A model generated the notes under the pieces. The model made no database searches and had not been told where the DNA came from. It saw only the letters and a program-made list of their open reading frames with translations. From Sphingomonas sp. CFBP 13720 (GTDB lineage Bacteria > Pseudomonadota > Alphaproteobacteria > Sphingomonadales > Sphingomonadaceae), in assembly GCF_014842075.1 (NCBI RefSeq), contig NZ_JACYVA010000013.1, positions 1 through 40,015 on the forward strand: a DNA stretch of 40,015 nt, read 5' to 3'. The stretch's first letter is position 1; every line of letters starts with the position of its first letter. The translations under genes were made by a program, and so were the position numbers. Of the stretch, positions 17,709 through 31,716 are shown one piece after another.

Positions 17709-17881
17709 CGATCGTCTCCTTCGAAAATCATGTGGCGGGGGGCGTGTCCCCTCCGTCTGTGAGAAACGGTATGGCCCGATTCGCTTGAGCCGAGACTGAA
17801 TGCGTCTGTTAGCTCCCGTTCATCGTCCGGCCGCACCGGCCGGCACGACGTGGCAGCGCTCACAAGCGGGTTTTGCTTTAG

Positions 17882-20395
<2,514 letters not shown>

Positions 20396-20588
20396 GCGTC
20401 CGTCCGACGGCGTGCTGACAGGGGGTTTGCGGGGCGTACGGTCTTCCGACCGGTCTACCCCCGACCTGTCGTAAGCGGTGGCCGGCAAGGGGACAGGCCG
20501 GCACCGCGTTCAGGTTCGTCGGTCGGAACGTTTCAAGCCCGGCACCCGGCGGCTCCGCCATCGGATCAGGTCGCTGCGATCGCTGGCA

Positions 20589-21503
20589 TCATGCGCGCGC
20601 CGCCGGCGTGAACGGCGAACCGCGCGCATGGGCGCAGGCGGACGACCATAGCGTTTCCGACACCTTGGACAACGCGATAGCCGGCCGCGACAGGGCGATG
20701 GCGATGGGAGTCGCATAGGCCGCGTCGGCGGTCACGACCTTTCCCGCGGCTAGTGCCGTACGCGCCAGCGATTCGGGGACCCAAGCGACGCCGCCGCCGT
20801 CGATCGCCATCGACAGCAGCGCTGCGGCGAGCCGCGATTGCAGCACGACGGCAAGGGGAGGGGCGATCTGTCGGGCGGTCCAGTCCGCGTGCAGGATGCG
20901 ACCGAGGCCCGATTCGGGGCTGTAGGCCAGATAGGGCACTTCGCCGCCGTTCAGGGTCCATCGCGGCGCGCCGGTTTCATTGGGCTGGCACACGGGTATC
21001 AGCAAATCGTCGCCGATCTCCACCCGCACAAAGTCCGGCGTGTCGAGCGACGTGCGCAACAGCGGATGGTGGTGCGACAGCAGGAACGACGCTTCCCCCC
21101 GCTGCATCATCCGTTCGCACGCCTGCATGCTGTCCGATTTCAGGTTGATCGGTTCGTGCGGCGCATGTTCGACGATCCAGTGCGGAAAGAAGGTGAAGGA
21201 CAGCGCGTGCGTGGCCGCGACCGTCAGGACCGATGCCGCTTGGTCCGCGACCTCCAGCGCCGCCGTCCGCGCGCGATACAGGTCGCGGACCGACACCTGG
21301 ATATAGCCGCGGAACTGTTCCCCCGCCGGACTTAGATCGGTCCCGGTTTTCGTGCGGGCGAACAGCGCGGTGCCGACCCATTGTTCGAGCGAACGGATCC
21401 GCCGTCCGAACGCGGGCTGCGTCACGTTGCGCCGTTCCGCCGCGCGCGAGAAATTGCGTTCCTCGGCCAGCGTCAGGAAATCTTCCAGCCAGTCCAGTTG
21501 CAT
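20589..21503 (-). CDS. LysR-type regulator, probable controller of the tartrate operon
   Basis: A 304-residue LysR protein: N-terminal winged HTH (about 4-62, LEDFLTLAEERNFSRAAERRNVTQPAFGRRIRSLEQ) and a C-terminal effector-binding domain. It is divergent from dctA, with 170 bases between the two starts and a palindromic T-N11-A box in the gap. That arrangement is typical of a LysR regulator that controls the adjacent operon. The HTH is close in style to the HypT/YjiE branch (WLEDFLTLA...RRNVTQPAFGRR), so its ligand cannot be taken for granted. A tartrate or C4-dicarboxylate inducer is inference from the neighbours. Confidence 0.9.
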   Translation of the reverse strand: MQLDWLEDFLTLAEERNFSRAAERRNVTQPAFGRRIRSLEQWVGTALFARTKTGTDLSPAGEQFRGYIQVSVRDLYRARTAALEVADQAASVLTVAATHALSFTFFPHWIVEHAPHEPINLKSDSMQACERMMQRGEASFLLSHHHPLLRTSLDTPDFVRVEIGDDLLIPVCQPNETGAPRWTLNGGEVPYLAYSPESGLGRILHADWTARQIAPPLAVVLQSRLAAALLSMAIDGGGVAWVPESLARTALAAGKVVTADAAYATPIAIALSRPAIALSKVSETLWSSACAHARGSPFTPAARA

Positions 21504-21553
21504 GATCGCGTCCCGCCCAGCGCGGCCTCCTTCGGGCTGCGCCGGCTATCATT

Positions 21554-21568
21554 ATGCCGAATCGGCAT
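21554..21568. promoter_or_regulatory. LysR-type T-N11-A palindromic box
   Basis: ATGCCGAATCGGCAT is palindromic except its central base, and the inner TGCCGAATCGGCA fits T-N11-A exactly. It sits 51 bases upstream of the LysR start and about 105 bases before dctA. A half-site, ATCGGCAT, recurs at about 21582-21589. A GATAAT at 21632-21637 could be part of the dctA promoter, but no good -35 is at normal spacing. Confidence 0.65.
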
Positions 21569-21673
21569 CTTCGACAACCACATCGGCATTTGATCACAAC
21601 CCCCATTTCAGCCGAAACATCCGGCCACAACGATAATCATAAGCCGTTTTAGCGAGAGAGCCGGAGAGAAACC

Positions 21674-22987
21674 ATGGCAAGACGCCTGTTAGGCCAATTG
21701 TACATTCAGGTACTGATCGGCATTGCCATCGGTGCTGCGATCGGAGTCGCCTTCCCGGCGGTCGCGGTGGCGCTCCAGCCGTTTGCGGATGGCTTCATCA
21801 AGCTCATCAAGATGCTGCTGGCCCCGATCATCTTCGGCACGGTCGTGCTTGGCATCGCCAAGATGGGCAACGTCAAGGAAGTCGGCCGGATCGGCGTCCG
21901 CGCGCTGCTCTATTTCGAGATCGTCTCGACGCTCGCGCTGGTCATCGGTCTGGTCGTCGTCAACCTGATGCAGCCGGGCGTCGGCATGAACATCGACGTA
22001 TCGACGCTGGATGCCAGCGGCATCGCCAAATACCAGCCCGCGTCGCAGGAACAGCACGGCATCGCCGACTTCTTCCTGAATATCATTCCCAAGACGATGG
22101 CCGACGCCTTCGCACAGGGCGCGATGTTGCAGATCATCCTGATCGCCGTCCTGATCGGGTATGCACTGGTGTCGATCGGCAAGCGTGGCGAGCCGCTGAC
22201 CGCCGTGATCGAATCGATGACGCAGACGCTGTTCCGTATCGTCGGCATGGTCATGAAGCTGGCCCCGATCGGCGCGGGTGCAGGCGTCGCCTATACGATT
22301 GGCAAGCATGGTCTCGGCTCGCTTTGGGGTCTCGCCCACCTGATGCTGGCAGTCTATCTCACCTCTGCCATCTTCGTGGTGTTCGTAATCGGCAGCATCG
22401 CGCGCTGGGCGGGTTTCCCGCTGTTGCAGTTCTTCCGCTATTTCAAGGACGAGTTGCTCGTCACCTTCGCCACCTGTTCGACCGAGGCGGTGTTGCCGCG
22501 CATGATGGCGAAGCTGGAACGGCTGGGCGTCGCCAAGCCCGTCGTCGGCCTCGTCCTGCCGACCGGCTATACCTTCAATGCCGACGGCACCTGCATCTAC
22601 CTGACGATGGCGGCGATCTTCATCGCGCAGGCGACCAACACGCCGCTGACGCTGTGGCATCAGATCGTGATCCTCGGCGTGCTGTTGCTGACGTCGAAGG
22701 GATCGGCCGGGGTCGCGGGCGGCGGGTTTGTCACGCTGGCGGCCACCCTGTCGACCTTCCCCGACATCCCGGCGGCGGGGCTGGTCCTGCTGCTCGGCGT
22801 CGACCGTTTCATGAACGAGGCGCGTGCCGTCACCAACCTGATCGGCAACGGCGTCGCGACCATCGCGATCGCGAAATGGGAAGGCGCGCTGGACACCGAC
22901 ACCGTCAAGGCCGTGATCGCCGAACAAAAGGGCGAACGACCGGCCAGCATCACCCTCCACCCCGCCGGTCCGGCGGACACCCACTGA
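21674..22987 (+). CDS. dctA: C4-dicarboxylate:cation symporter DctA
   Basis: A 437-residue inner-membrane transporter of the dicarboxylate/amino acid:cation symporter (DAACS) family. It takes up succinate, fumarate, malate and related acids with protons or sodium. Conserved stretches are FIKLIKMLLAPIIFGTVVLGIA, NIIPKTMADAFAQG, the serine-rich-loop region FATCSTEAVLPRM, GYTFNADGTCIYLTMAAIFIAQA, and GGGFVTLAATLS followed by DRFMNEARAVTNLIGNGVAT. GGAG precedes the ATG. As first gene of a tartrate-type operon it probably imports tartrate or malate; DctA in E. coli is known to carry several C4 acids. TarD follows after 35 bases. Confidence 0.95.
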   Translation: MARRLLGQLYIQVLIGIAIGAAIGVAFPAVAVALQPFADGFIKLIKMLLAPIIFGTVVLGIAKMGNVKEVGRIGVRALLYFEIVSTLALVIGLVVVNLMQPGVGMNIDVSTLDASGIAKYQPASQEQHGIADFFLNIIPKTMADAFAQGAMLQIILIAVLIGYALVSIGKRGEPLTAVIESMTQTLFRIVGMVMKLAPIGAGAGVAYTIGKHGLGSLWGLAHLMLAVYLTSAIFVVFVIGSIARWAGFPLLQFFRYFKDELLVTFATCSTEAVLPRMMAKLERLGVAKPVVGLVLPTGYTFNADGTCIYLTMAAIFIAQATNTPLTLWHQIVILGVLLLTSKGSAGVAGGGFVTLAATLSTFPDIPAAGLVLLLGVDRFMNEARAVTNLIGNGVATIAIAKWEGALDTDTVKAVIAEQKGERPASITLHPAGPADTH

Positions 22988-23022
22988 TACCCATCCACCA
23001 TCATCAATAGAGGAGCATTCCC

Positions 23023-24186
23023 ATGCGCATCATCGACGTCTGCGAAATCACGCAACCCATCTCGTCCCCCATCCGCAACGCCTATATCGATTTCAGCAAG
23101 ATGACCGCCAGCCTCGTCGCGGTCGTCACCGACGTGGTGCGCGACGGCAAGCGCGTCGTCGGCTACGGCTTCAACTCGAACGGCCGCTACGGTCAGGGCG
23201 GCCTGATCCGCGAACGCTTCCGCGACCGGATTCTCGAAGCCGCGCCTGAAAGCCTGCTCGACGACAATCGCGACAATCTCGATCCGCACAAGATCTGGGC
23301 GGCGATGATGACCAACGAGAAGCCCGGCGGCCACGGCGAACGCTCGGTGGCGGTCGGCACGCTCGACATGGCGATCTGGGATGCGGTCGCGAAGATCGAG
23401 GGCAAGCCGCTGTTCCGCCTGCTCGCCGAACGCCACCAGCGCGAGGCCAATCCGCGCGTCTTCGTCTATGCGGCCGGCGGCTATTACTATCCCGGCAAGG
23501 ACAATAGCGCGCTCTGCGCGGAGATGCGCGGCTATCTGGATCGCGGCTACAACGTCGTGAAGATGAAGATCGGCGGCGCGTCGATCGAGGAGGATCGCGG
23601 CCGGATCGAAGCGGTGCTGAACGAAATTGGGTCGCAGGCGCAGCTGGCGGTCGACGCCAATGGCCGCTTCGATCTGGAAACCGGCATCGCCTATGCCAAG
23701 ATGCTCCGCGAATATCCTTTGTTCTGGTACGAGGAGATCGGCGACCCCCTCGACTATTCGTTGCAGGCCGCGATCTCCGAATATTATCCGGGCCCGATGG
23801 CGACCGGCGAGAATCTGTTCTCGCATCAGGACGCGCGCAACCTGTTGCGCCATGGCGGAATGCGCCCTGATCGCGACTGGCTGCAATTCGACTGCGCCTT
23901 GTCCTACGGGCTGGTCGAATATCTCCGCACGCTGGAGGTGCTGAAGCAGTTCGGCTGGTCGCCGTCGCGCTGCGTGCCGCATGGCGGGCACCAGATGTCG
24001 CTGAACATCGCCGCCGGTCTGGGGCTGGGCGGGAACGAGAGCTATCCCGACCTGTTCCAGCCCTATGGCGGGTTCCCGGACGGGGTGAAGGTGATCGATG
24101 GCCACATCACGATGCCCGAGCTTCCCGGTATCGGGTTCGAGGGCAAGTCCGATCTTATCAAGGTCATGCGCGAACTCGCGGAATGA
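23023..24186 (+). CDS. tarD: D(-)-tartrate dehydratase, enolase superfamily
   Basis: A 387-residue mandelate-racemase-subgroup enzyme. Similarity to the characterised Bradyrhizobium D-tartrate dehydratase extends through the full length (ITQPISSPIRNAYIDFSKM, GRYGQGGLIRERF, NEKPGGHGERSVAVGT). The catalytic set is preserved at a constant offset of two residues: Lys182 in KMKIGG, Mg2+ ligands Asp211, Glu237 and Glu263, and the acid/base His320 in VPHGGHQMS. The reaction dehydrates D-tartrate to enol-oxaloacetate and then oxaloacetate. GAGGAG lies seven bases upstream. It follows dctA and precedes the porin, consistent with one transcript. Confidence 0.93.
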   Translation: MRIIDVCEITQPISSPIRNAYIDFSKMTASLVAVVTDVVRDGKRVVGYGFNSNGRYGQGGLIRERFRDRILEAAPESLLDDNRDNLDPHKIWAAMMTNEKPGGHGERSVAVGTLDMAIWDAVAKIEGKPLFRLLAERHQREANPRVFVYAAGGYYYPGKDNSALCAEMRGYLDRGYNVVKMKIGGASIEEDRGRIEAVLNEIGSQAQLAVDANGRFDLETGIAYAKMLREYPLFWYEEIGDPLDYSLQAAISEYYPGPMATGENLFSHQDARNLLRHGGMRPDRDWLQFDCALSYGLVEYLRTLEVLKQFGWSPSRCVPHGGHQMSLNIAAGLGLGGNESYPDLFQPYGGFPDGVKVIDGHITMPELPGIGFEGKSDLIKVMRELAE

Positions 24187-24280
24187 CCGGTGTCGGCGGG
24201 GTGGCTTGTCGTCGCCCCGCCGATGCACCGCACCGACAGACGACCGGCCCGGCATCGACCGGACGGCAGAGAGGTACAGC

Positions 24281-25780
24281 ATGAACCGGCCAACCCTGAT
24301 GCGTGGCTGCGGCATCGCGATCGCGGCGCTGACCGCCGCGTACCCTGCGACGGCGCAGGATCGCCCCCCTTCCGCAATCGAGGCGCGGCAGACACAGGTG
24401 CCGGCGACCCCGGTCGCAACCCCCTATCCCGATGCCGCCGCTGGCGACGGCAACACGCAGCAGGGGTATAACCCGCTGCGCTGGGCCGAGGATTGGCGCA
24501 AGATGCGCGATCCGGCGAAGCGCGACGATTTCCTCGACCGGCTGAAATACATCCCGATCGGATCGGACGACGTGTATCTGACGCTGTCGGGCGAATTGCG
24601 GACGCGGGTGAATTACTTCTCCAATCCGCAAGGGCGGGAAGCACCGCACCAGCGGCAGGACAGTTACCGCATCTTTGCCGGCGCGGACCTGCATGTCGGC
24701 GAGCATTTCCGGGCGTACGGCGAACTGGCGCGCGGCCCGATGGACGGCCGGAACATCGGATCGCCGTCGGGCACGCTGTCGAACGAGTTGCTGGTGCAGC
24801 AGGCGTTCATCGATGCGACTGCGCAGGTCGGCGCGACCGACGTCGGGGTGCGTGTCGGTCGGCAGGTGTTTATCGACGGGTCGAACCTGTTGCTGGCCAA
24901 CCGCGACAACAACACCGTGCAGACCAGCCTGACCGGCGTGCGGGCATGGGCGCGCGGATCGACGCTGCGCGCCGACGTGTTCGACCTGTATTATACGGCG
25001 TACGGCAATGGCGGCATCGGCGACGATCCGGTCGATTGGGATCGCAGGTTCAGCGGCGTGACGACGGGGATCGTGCTGCCGACGACGCTGCTGGGCGGAT
25101 CGAAGCTGTATCTCGACCCGTTCGTCTGGCGGCTGCGCAACCGCGCGGCGACATGGGGTGCCGAAACGGCGCGCGAGGAGCGGGTCTATGTCGGCGCGCA
25201 TCTGTGGGGCGAAATCGGCCGGTCCACGGTCGATGCGACGGTCAATCATCAGGGCGGCCGCTATGGCGAACGGACGCTGGATGCGTGGCAGGTTCTGCTG
25301 GCAGGCACGTACCGGCTGGGCGCGGCGAACACCGCGCCACGGCTGGGGCTGCATTTCGACTATGCGACTGGCGGCGGTGCCTATGACGGGGGCAAGCTCA
25401 AGAACGCCTTCGCGCCCTATGGCAACAACATCTATTATAGCTATCAAGGGTATCTGACCCCGACCAACCTCGTCGCGATCGCGCCCAGCCTGACCGTGTC
25501 GCCGGCGAAGACGTTGCGCGTGACAGGCGAATATCAGTTCACATGGCGCGATACGGTTCGCGATGCGGTCTATCGATCGAACGGCACGCCGTTCGCGGGG
25601 ACGGAGGGAACCGGGGGGCGGCGCACCGTCGACGTCGCGCGGTTGCAGGCGATCTGGACGCTCAGCCCGCGCGTCTCGCTGACCGGTCGGCTGGAACATG
25701 CCTTCGCAAAAAGCGGCCTCACCGCCGCCGGCTATCGCGATTCCTCCTACGCGGCCCTATGGGCAAGTTTCCGCTTCTGA
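24281..25780 (+). CDS. AlgE-like outer-membrane porin (alginate export family)
   Basis: A 499-residue beta-barrel protein. The signal peptide covers about 1-26 (AIAALTAAYPATAQD). Alternating hydrophobic/polar strands run from about residue 95 to the end, with aromatic girdle residues, and the last residue is Phe (ALWASFRF), as OMP assembly prefers. The LRTRVNYFSNPQGREAPHQRQD and LRADVFDLYYTAYGNGG regions resemble the alginate_exp family, which in many bacteria are uptake porins rather than alginate exporters. GAGG precedes the ATG by six bases. Placement between tarD and maeB suggests an outer-membrane entry route for tartrate or related acids. Confidence 0.85.
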   Translation: MNRPTLMRGCGIAIAALTAAYPATAQDRPPSAIEARQTQVPATPVATPYPDAAAGDGNTQQGYNPLRWAEDWRKMRDPAKRDDFLDRLKYIPIGSDDVYLTLSGELRTRVNYFSNPQGREAPHQRQDSYRIFAGADLHVGEHFRAYGELARGPMDGRNIGSPSGTLSNELLVQQAFIDATAQVGATDVGVRVGRQVFIDGSNLLLANRDNNTVQTSLTGVRAWARGSTLRADVFDLYYTAYGNGGIGDDPVDWDRRFSGVTTGIVLPTTLLGGSKLYLDPFVWRLRNRAATWGAETAREERVYVGAHLWGEIGRSTVDATVNHQGGRYGERTLDAWQVLLAGTYRLGAANTAPRLGLHFDYATGGGAYDGGKLKNAFAPYGNNIYYSYQGYLTPTNLVAIAPSLTVSPAKTLRVTGEYQFTWRDTVRDAVYRSNGTPFAGTEGTGGRRTVDVARLQAIWTLSPRVSLTGRLEHAFAKSGLTAAGYRDSSYAALWASFRF

Positions 25781-25811
25781 GGCGGCCGGCGCGAACCAAG
25801 GAACAGCTTCG

Positions 25812-28087
<2,276 letters not shown>

Positions 28088-28091
<4 letters not shown>

Positions 28092-28891
28092 GCGCTGCCC
28101 TGGCACCGGCCGCAATCGCCGCCATCGCCGACGCCTTCGTCGCCGCCCGCCATGCCGGGGTGGCGATCCCCGCCTATCCCGGCGAACCGCCCGAGACGCT
28201 GGCCGATGCCTATGCCGCGCAGGCACTGGCGATCGACCGCTGGCCCGACGCGATCGGCGGCTGGAAGGTCGCGCGGATCAACGATCCATGGCGCGAACGG
28301 GTTGGGGAAAGCCGCTACCTCGGCCCCATCTTTGCCCGGACGATCGTAACGGCGGGCGCGGTGTCGGACGTTCCCGCCTATCCCGGCGGCAGCGCCGCGT
28401 TCGAGGCGGAGATCGGCCTCGTGCTCGGCGACGACGCCGATCCCGACCGTCGCGACTGGTCGATCACCGATGCCCGCGCGCTGATCGGCGACGTGCGGCT
28501 GGTGGTCGAGGCGGCGAGCAGCGCGCTCGCCACTCTGCCGACGCTCGGCGCGCTCGCGGCGATCCCCGCGTTCGGCAACAATAGCGGACTGATCCTCGGC
28601 CCGTCCGTCGATCTTACCGCGTTGGTGGGCAAGGCGGTGGAGGTGACGATCGACGGCGCATCCGCCGGCACCGCGCTGCTCTGGGCCGACGCCGACGGGC
28701 CGCTTCCCGCGCTCGCCTTCGCGCTGGGTCAGGCCGCTGCGCTGGGCCGACCGCTGAAGCGCGGGCAGATCATCAGCACCGGCGCGCTGACCGGGGTCCA
28801 CAAGGTGACGATCGGCCAGCACTGCACGGCGCGGTTCGGCGATCTCGCGACGATCGACTGCATCGTCACGACAAGGCCGGCCGAGCGCTGA
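28088..28891 (+). CDS. 2-keto-4-pentenoate hydratase / decarboxylase-fold protein
   Basis: A 267-residue protein of the MhpD/DmpH (hydratase-decarboxylase) branch of the FAH superfamily. Visible features are GGWKVARIN with the conserved Lys, FEAEIGLVLG with the Glu-x-Glu metal pair (typical GFEIEVAFVL), VVEAASSAL with a further Glu, FGNNSGLILG, and LKRGQIISTGALTG at the C-terminus. Relatives hydrate 2-oxopent-4-enoate or decarboxylate 4-oxalocrotonate and bind Mg2+/Mn2+. Its start is coupled to maeB by ATGA. No catechol meta-cleavage genes are nearby, so a classical hydratase role is unlikely. Action on oxaloacetate, its enol, or another tartrate product is inference from context. Confidence 0.8.
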
Positions 28892-28917
28892 ACCCCCCGT
28901 CGCCGAAGGACCTCGCC

Positions 28918-29991
28918 ATGTCGCCACGCACCTATCGCATCGCCTGCATTCCCGGCGACGGGATCGGCAAGGAAGTCGTTCCCGAAGGCGTGCGCGTGCT
29001 GAACGCCGCCGCGGCGTGCTTCGGCTTCGACCTGCAATTCGATGATTTCGCGTTCGCGTCGTGCGACTATTATCTCGAACACGGCCGGATGATGCCGGAC
29101 GACTGGAAGGCGCGGATCGGCGGGCACGATGCGATCTTCTTCGGCGCGGTCGGCTGGCCCGACACGGTGCCCGATCATATCTCGCTATGGGGATCGTTGA
29201 TCCAGTTCCGGCGCGAGTTCGACCAATATGTCAGCCTGCGTCCGGTCCGGCTGATGCCGGGCGTACCGTCGCCGCTGGCCGGACGCGAGCCGGGCGATAT
29301 CGACTTCGTCGTCGTGCGCGAAAATACGGAGGGCGAATACAGCTCGGTCGGCGGCAGGATCTTTCCCGGCACCGATCGGGAGGTCGTGATGCAGGAAACG
29401 ATCATGACCCGCATCGGCGTCGACCGCATACTGCGCTATGCCTTCGACCTGGCCCGCAAGCGCGATGCGCGGCACCTGACCTCTGCGACCAAGTCCAACG
29501 GCATCTCGATCTCGATGCCCTATTGGGACGAGCGGGTCGAGGCGATGGCCACCGGCTATGCCGACGTGACATGGGACAAATATCATATCGATATCCTCAC
29601 CGCGCATTTCGTGCTGCACCCCGACCGGTTCGACGTGGTGGTCGCATCGAACCTGTTCGGCGACATCCTGTCCGATCTGGGGCCGGCGTGCACCGGCACG
29701 ATCGGCATCGCGCCATCGGGCAACATCAACCCCGAACGCAATTTCCCGTCGCTGTTCGAACCGGTCCACGGATCGGCACCCGATATCGCCGGGCGCGGGA
29801 TCGCGAACCCGATCGGACAGATCTGGGCAGGGGCGATGATGCTGGAACATCTGGGCGAGACGGAAGCCGCCGCCGCCGTGATGCGGGGCATTGAACATGC
29901 GCTGTCCGATCCCCGCACCCGTACCCGCGACCTTGGCGGCAGTGCCGATACCGTGGCGGTGGGCAGGGCGGTGGCCGCGACGCTGGCCTGA
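28918..29991 (+). CDS. ttuC: tartrate dehydrogenase / D-malate dehydrogenase
   Basis: A 357-residue member of the isocitrate/isopropylmalate dehydrogenase family. The tartrate/D-malate class features are present: CIPGDGIGKEVVPEG, AVGWPDTVPDHISLWGSL, SLRPVRLMPGVPSPL, ENTEGEYSS with catalytic Tyr141, Lys192 in SATKSNG, and metal ligands Asp225, Asp249 and Asp253 (KYHIDIL, SNLFGDILSD). Characterised enzymes oxidise L-(+)- and meso-tartrate and decarboxylate D-malate to pyruvate with NAD+. AAGGA lies upstream of the ATG. It is last in the operon, 26 bases after the hydratase-fold gene. Whether it prefers tartrate or D-malate cannot be read from sequence. Confidence 0.93.
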   Translation: MSPRTYRIACIPGDGIGKEVVPEGVRVLNAAAACFGFDLQFDDFAFASCDYYLEHGRMMPDDWKARIGGHDAIFFGAVGWPDTVPDHISLWGSLIQFRREFDQYVSLRPVRLMPGVPSPLAGREPGDIDFVVVRENTEGEYSSVGGRIFPGTDREVVMQETIMTRIGVDRILRYAFDLARKRDARHLTSATKSNGISISMPYWDERVEAMATGYADVTWDKYHIDILTAHFVLHPDRFDVVVASNLFGDILSDLGPACTGTIGIAPSGNINPERNFPSLFEPVHGSAPDIAGRGIANPIGQIWAGAMMLEHLGETEAAAAVMRGIEHALSDPRTRTRDLGGSADTVAVGRAVAATLA

Positions 29992-29999
29992 CCACCGCT

Positions 30000-30875
30000 C
30001 TAGAGCATCGCTTCCATGCCCATCGCGGTCAGGACGCCGTTCTGGATCGGGGCGACGGCGGCGTTGATCTGTTCGACGCCGAAATCCATTCCCTCGGGCA
30101 TCACCACGGTGCGCAGCGGGCGGCGTTCGGTCGCGGCGACCAGCTTCGCGATGGCGTCGGCCACCCGTTGCGGGCGCGGCGGATTGGCGGGGTCGAACTG
30201 CTGATCCGCATGAGCCTTGATCTGGCCGGGGATCGCCGCGACGTCGCCATAGGATGCCAGCACGGCGGCATCGGACGGCTGGGGGCTGGACGCAATCAGG
30301 TTGCTGGGGAACGGACCCGGCTCGACGATCACCGAATCGACGCCGAAGCTGCGCAGTTCGTAGCGATAGGTTTCGGCCAGCGCCTCCAGCGCGAACTTGC
30401 TGGCGGCATAGACGCCGAAGAACGGAATGGTGAACCGCCCCATCAACGACGTGACCTGCACCAGCAATCCGCTGCCGGCGGCGCGCATGTGCGGCAGGAC
30501 CGCGCGGTTGGTGCGGACGGTCCCAAGGACATTGACGGCGAACAGCCGTTCGACGTCGGCGACCGTATAGGCTTCGGTCACGCCGATCGGCATCAGTCCG
30601 GCATTGTTGACCAGCACGTCGATCCGGCCGTGGTGCGCGATCACGCTGGCGATGGTCGCGGCGACCGACGCATCGTCGGCGACATCCATTTCGAGCACCT
30701 GCAAAGGATTGCCGTCCGCCTGAGCGGCTTCGACCAGCTCGTCGCGCACCGCGCGGTTGCGTCCGTCGATATCGCGCATCGTCGCGACGACGCTGTGGCC
30801 CTGCCGCGCCAGTTCCAGTGCGGTGAGTTTTCCGAAACCGCTGCTCGCGCCGGTGACGACCACTATCTTGCCCAT
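30000..30875 (-). CDS. SDR family oxidoreductase
   Basis: A 291-residue classical short-chain dehydrogenase. GASSGFG (near residues 9-15) binds NAD(P), NNAG (about 90) and the catalytic YAASK (about 157) follow. A C-terminal extension (INAAVAPIQNGVLTAMGMEAML) resembles SDRs near TetR regulators. It ends convergently with ttuC, eight bases from that stop, and starts divergently from the TetR gene, with a perfect palindrome between. The natural substrate is unknown. Repression by the neighbouring TetR is inference from that layout. Confidence 0.87.
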   Translation of the reverse strand: MGKIVVVTGASSGFGKLTALELARQGHSVVATMRDIDGRNRAVRDELVEAAQADGNPLQVLEMDVADDASVAATIASVIAHHGRIDVLVNNAGLMPIGVTEAYTVADVERLFAVNVLGTVRTNRAVLPHMRAAGSGLLVQVTSLMGRFTIPFFGVYAASKFALEALAETYRYELRSFGVDSVIVEPGPFPSNLIASSPQPSDAAVLASYGDVAAIPGQIKAHADQQFDPANPPRPQRVADAIAKLVAATERRPLRTVVMPEGMDFGVEQINAAVAPIQNGVLTAMGMEAML

Positions 30876-30911
30876 ATCGAAATCCCGTCCGTTGAAGAGA
30901 ATGCGGTGGGT

Positions 30912-30929
30912 AGACAGACCTGTCTGTCT
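30912..30929. promoter_or_regulatory. 8+8 bp palindrome, likely TetR operator
   Basis: AGACAGAC-CT-GTCTGTCT is a perfect inverted repeat with a two-base centre. It lies between the divergent SDR (start 30875) and TetR (start 30987) genes, and such TetR sites usually overlap one or both promoters. The dyad spacing fits a dimer binding two major grooves. Confidence 0.7.
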
Positions 30930-30986
30930 TTACAAATACAAAATGAACGCGCCATGTCGTCGGAGCGTTCGACAAGGATGGCCGGA

Positions 30987-31607
30987 ATGAAGGATGGAAC
31001 CACGGACATGCAGGCGACGACCGATCGGGACGACCAGCCGCTCGCCGCGCTCGCGCCGCGCGACCGTATCCTGAAGGCCGCGTCGAACCTGTTCTATCGG
31101 CACAGCATCCACACCGTGGGCATCGACCGGATCATCGCCGAAAGCGGCGTGGCGAAGATGACGTTCTACAAGCATTTTCCGTCGAAGGCGCGGCTGGTCG
31201 CCGACTATCTGCGGCACCAGAACGTCGTGTGGCTACAGATGCTCGCATCGGCCACCGATCGGCCCGACCTGTCGCCGGAGGATCGCGTTCTCGCCATTTT
31301 CGACGCGCTTGGTGCTTCGTTCCGGCAACCGCCGTTTCGCGGGTGTCCGTTCGTGAAGGGGCTGGCGGAGTTCGGTCCCGACGCCGATCTGCCGGAGGTC
31401 GAGGCGATGATCGCCGGCTATTTCGACAGCCTGCACGCGCTGGTCGCCGCGCTGGTCGCGCCGCTGGCCCCGGACGATCCCGACAAGGTCGTCGTCCAGC
31501 TATTGTCGTTGATCCAGGGGGCGATCGTGATGGCGCAGACGACGTCGACCGTCGATATCGCCGCCGCGAACCGCGACGCGGCCCGGCGGTTGTTGATGCC
31601 AGCGTGA
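30987..31607 (+). CDS. TetR/AcrR family regulator
   Basis: A 206-residue repressor with an N-terminal TetR HTH (about 28-72: RDRILKAASNLFYRHSIHTVG, then IIAESGVAKMTFYKHFPSK) and an alpha-helical ligand domain. AAGGA about eight bases before 30987 supports this ATG; alternatives at 30954, 30978 and 31008 are possible. It is divergent from the SDR with a palindrome in between, so it probably represses the SDR gene and itself, releasing on binding an unknown small molecule. The ligand domain contains FRGCPFVKGLAEF, a stretch seen in many TetRs of this group. Confidence 0.88.
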   Translation: MKDGTTDMQATTDRDDQPLAALAPRDRILKAASNLFYRHSIHTVGIDRIIAESGVAKMTFYKHFPSKARLVADYLRHQNVVWLQMLASATDRPDLSPEDRVLAIFDALGASFRQPPFRGCPFVKGLAEFGPDADLPEVEAMIAGYFDSLHALVAALVAPLAPDDPDKVVVQLLSLIQGAIVMAQTTSTVDIAAANRDAARRLLMPA

Positions 31608-31716
31608 CAGTTGCGGTTCGCGACGAAACCGGTCCGGCGCGCTCGCCCATTGTCCGGCGACCTGATAGTCCGGGCATGTTCAGCCGACAGCAAGCGCCGT
31701 GGGACGAAGAGGTGCG

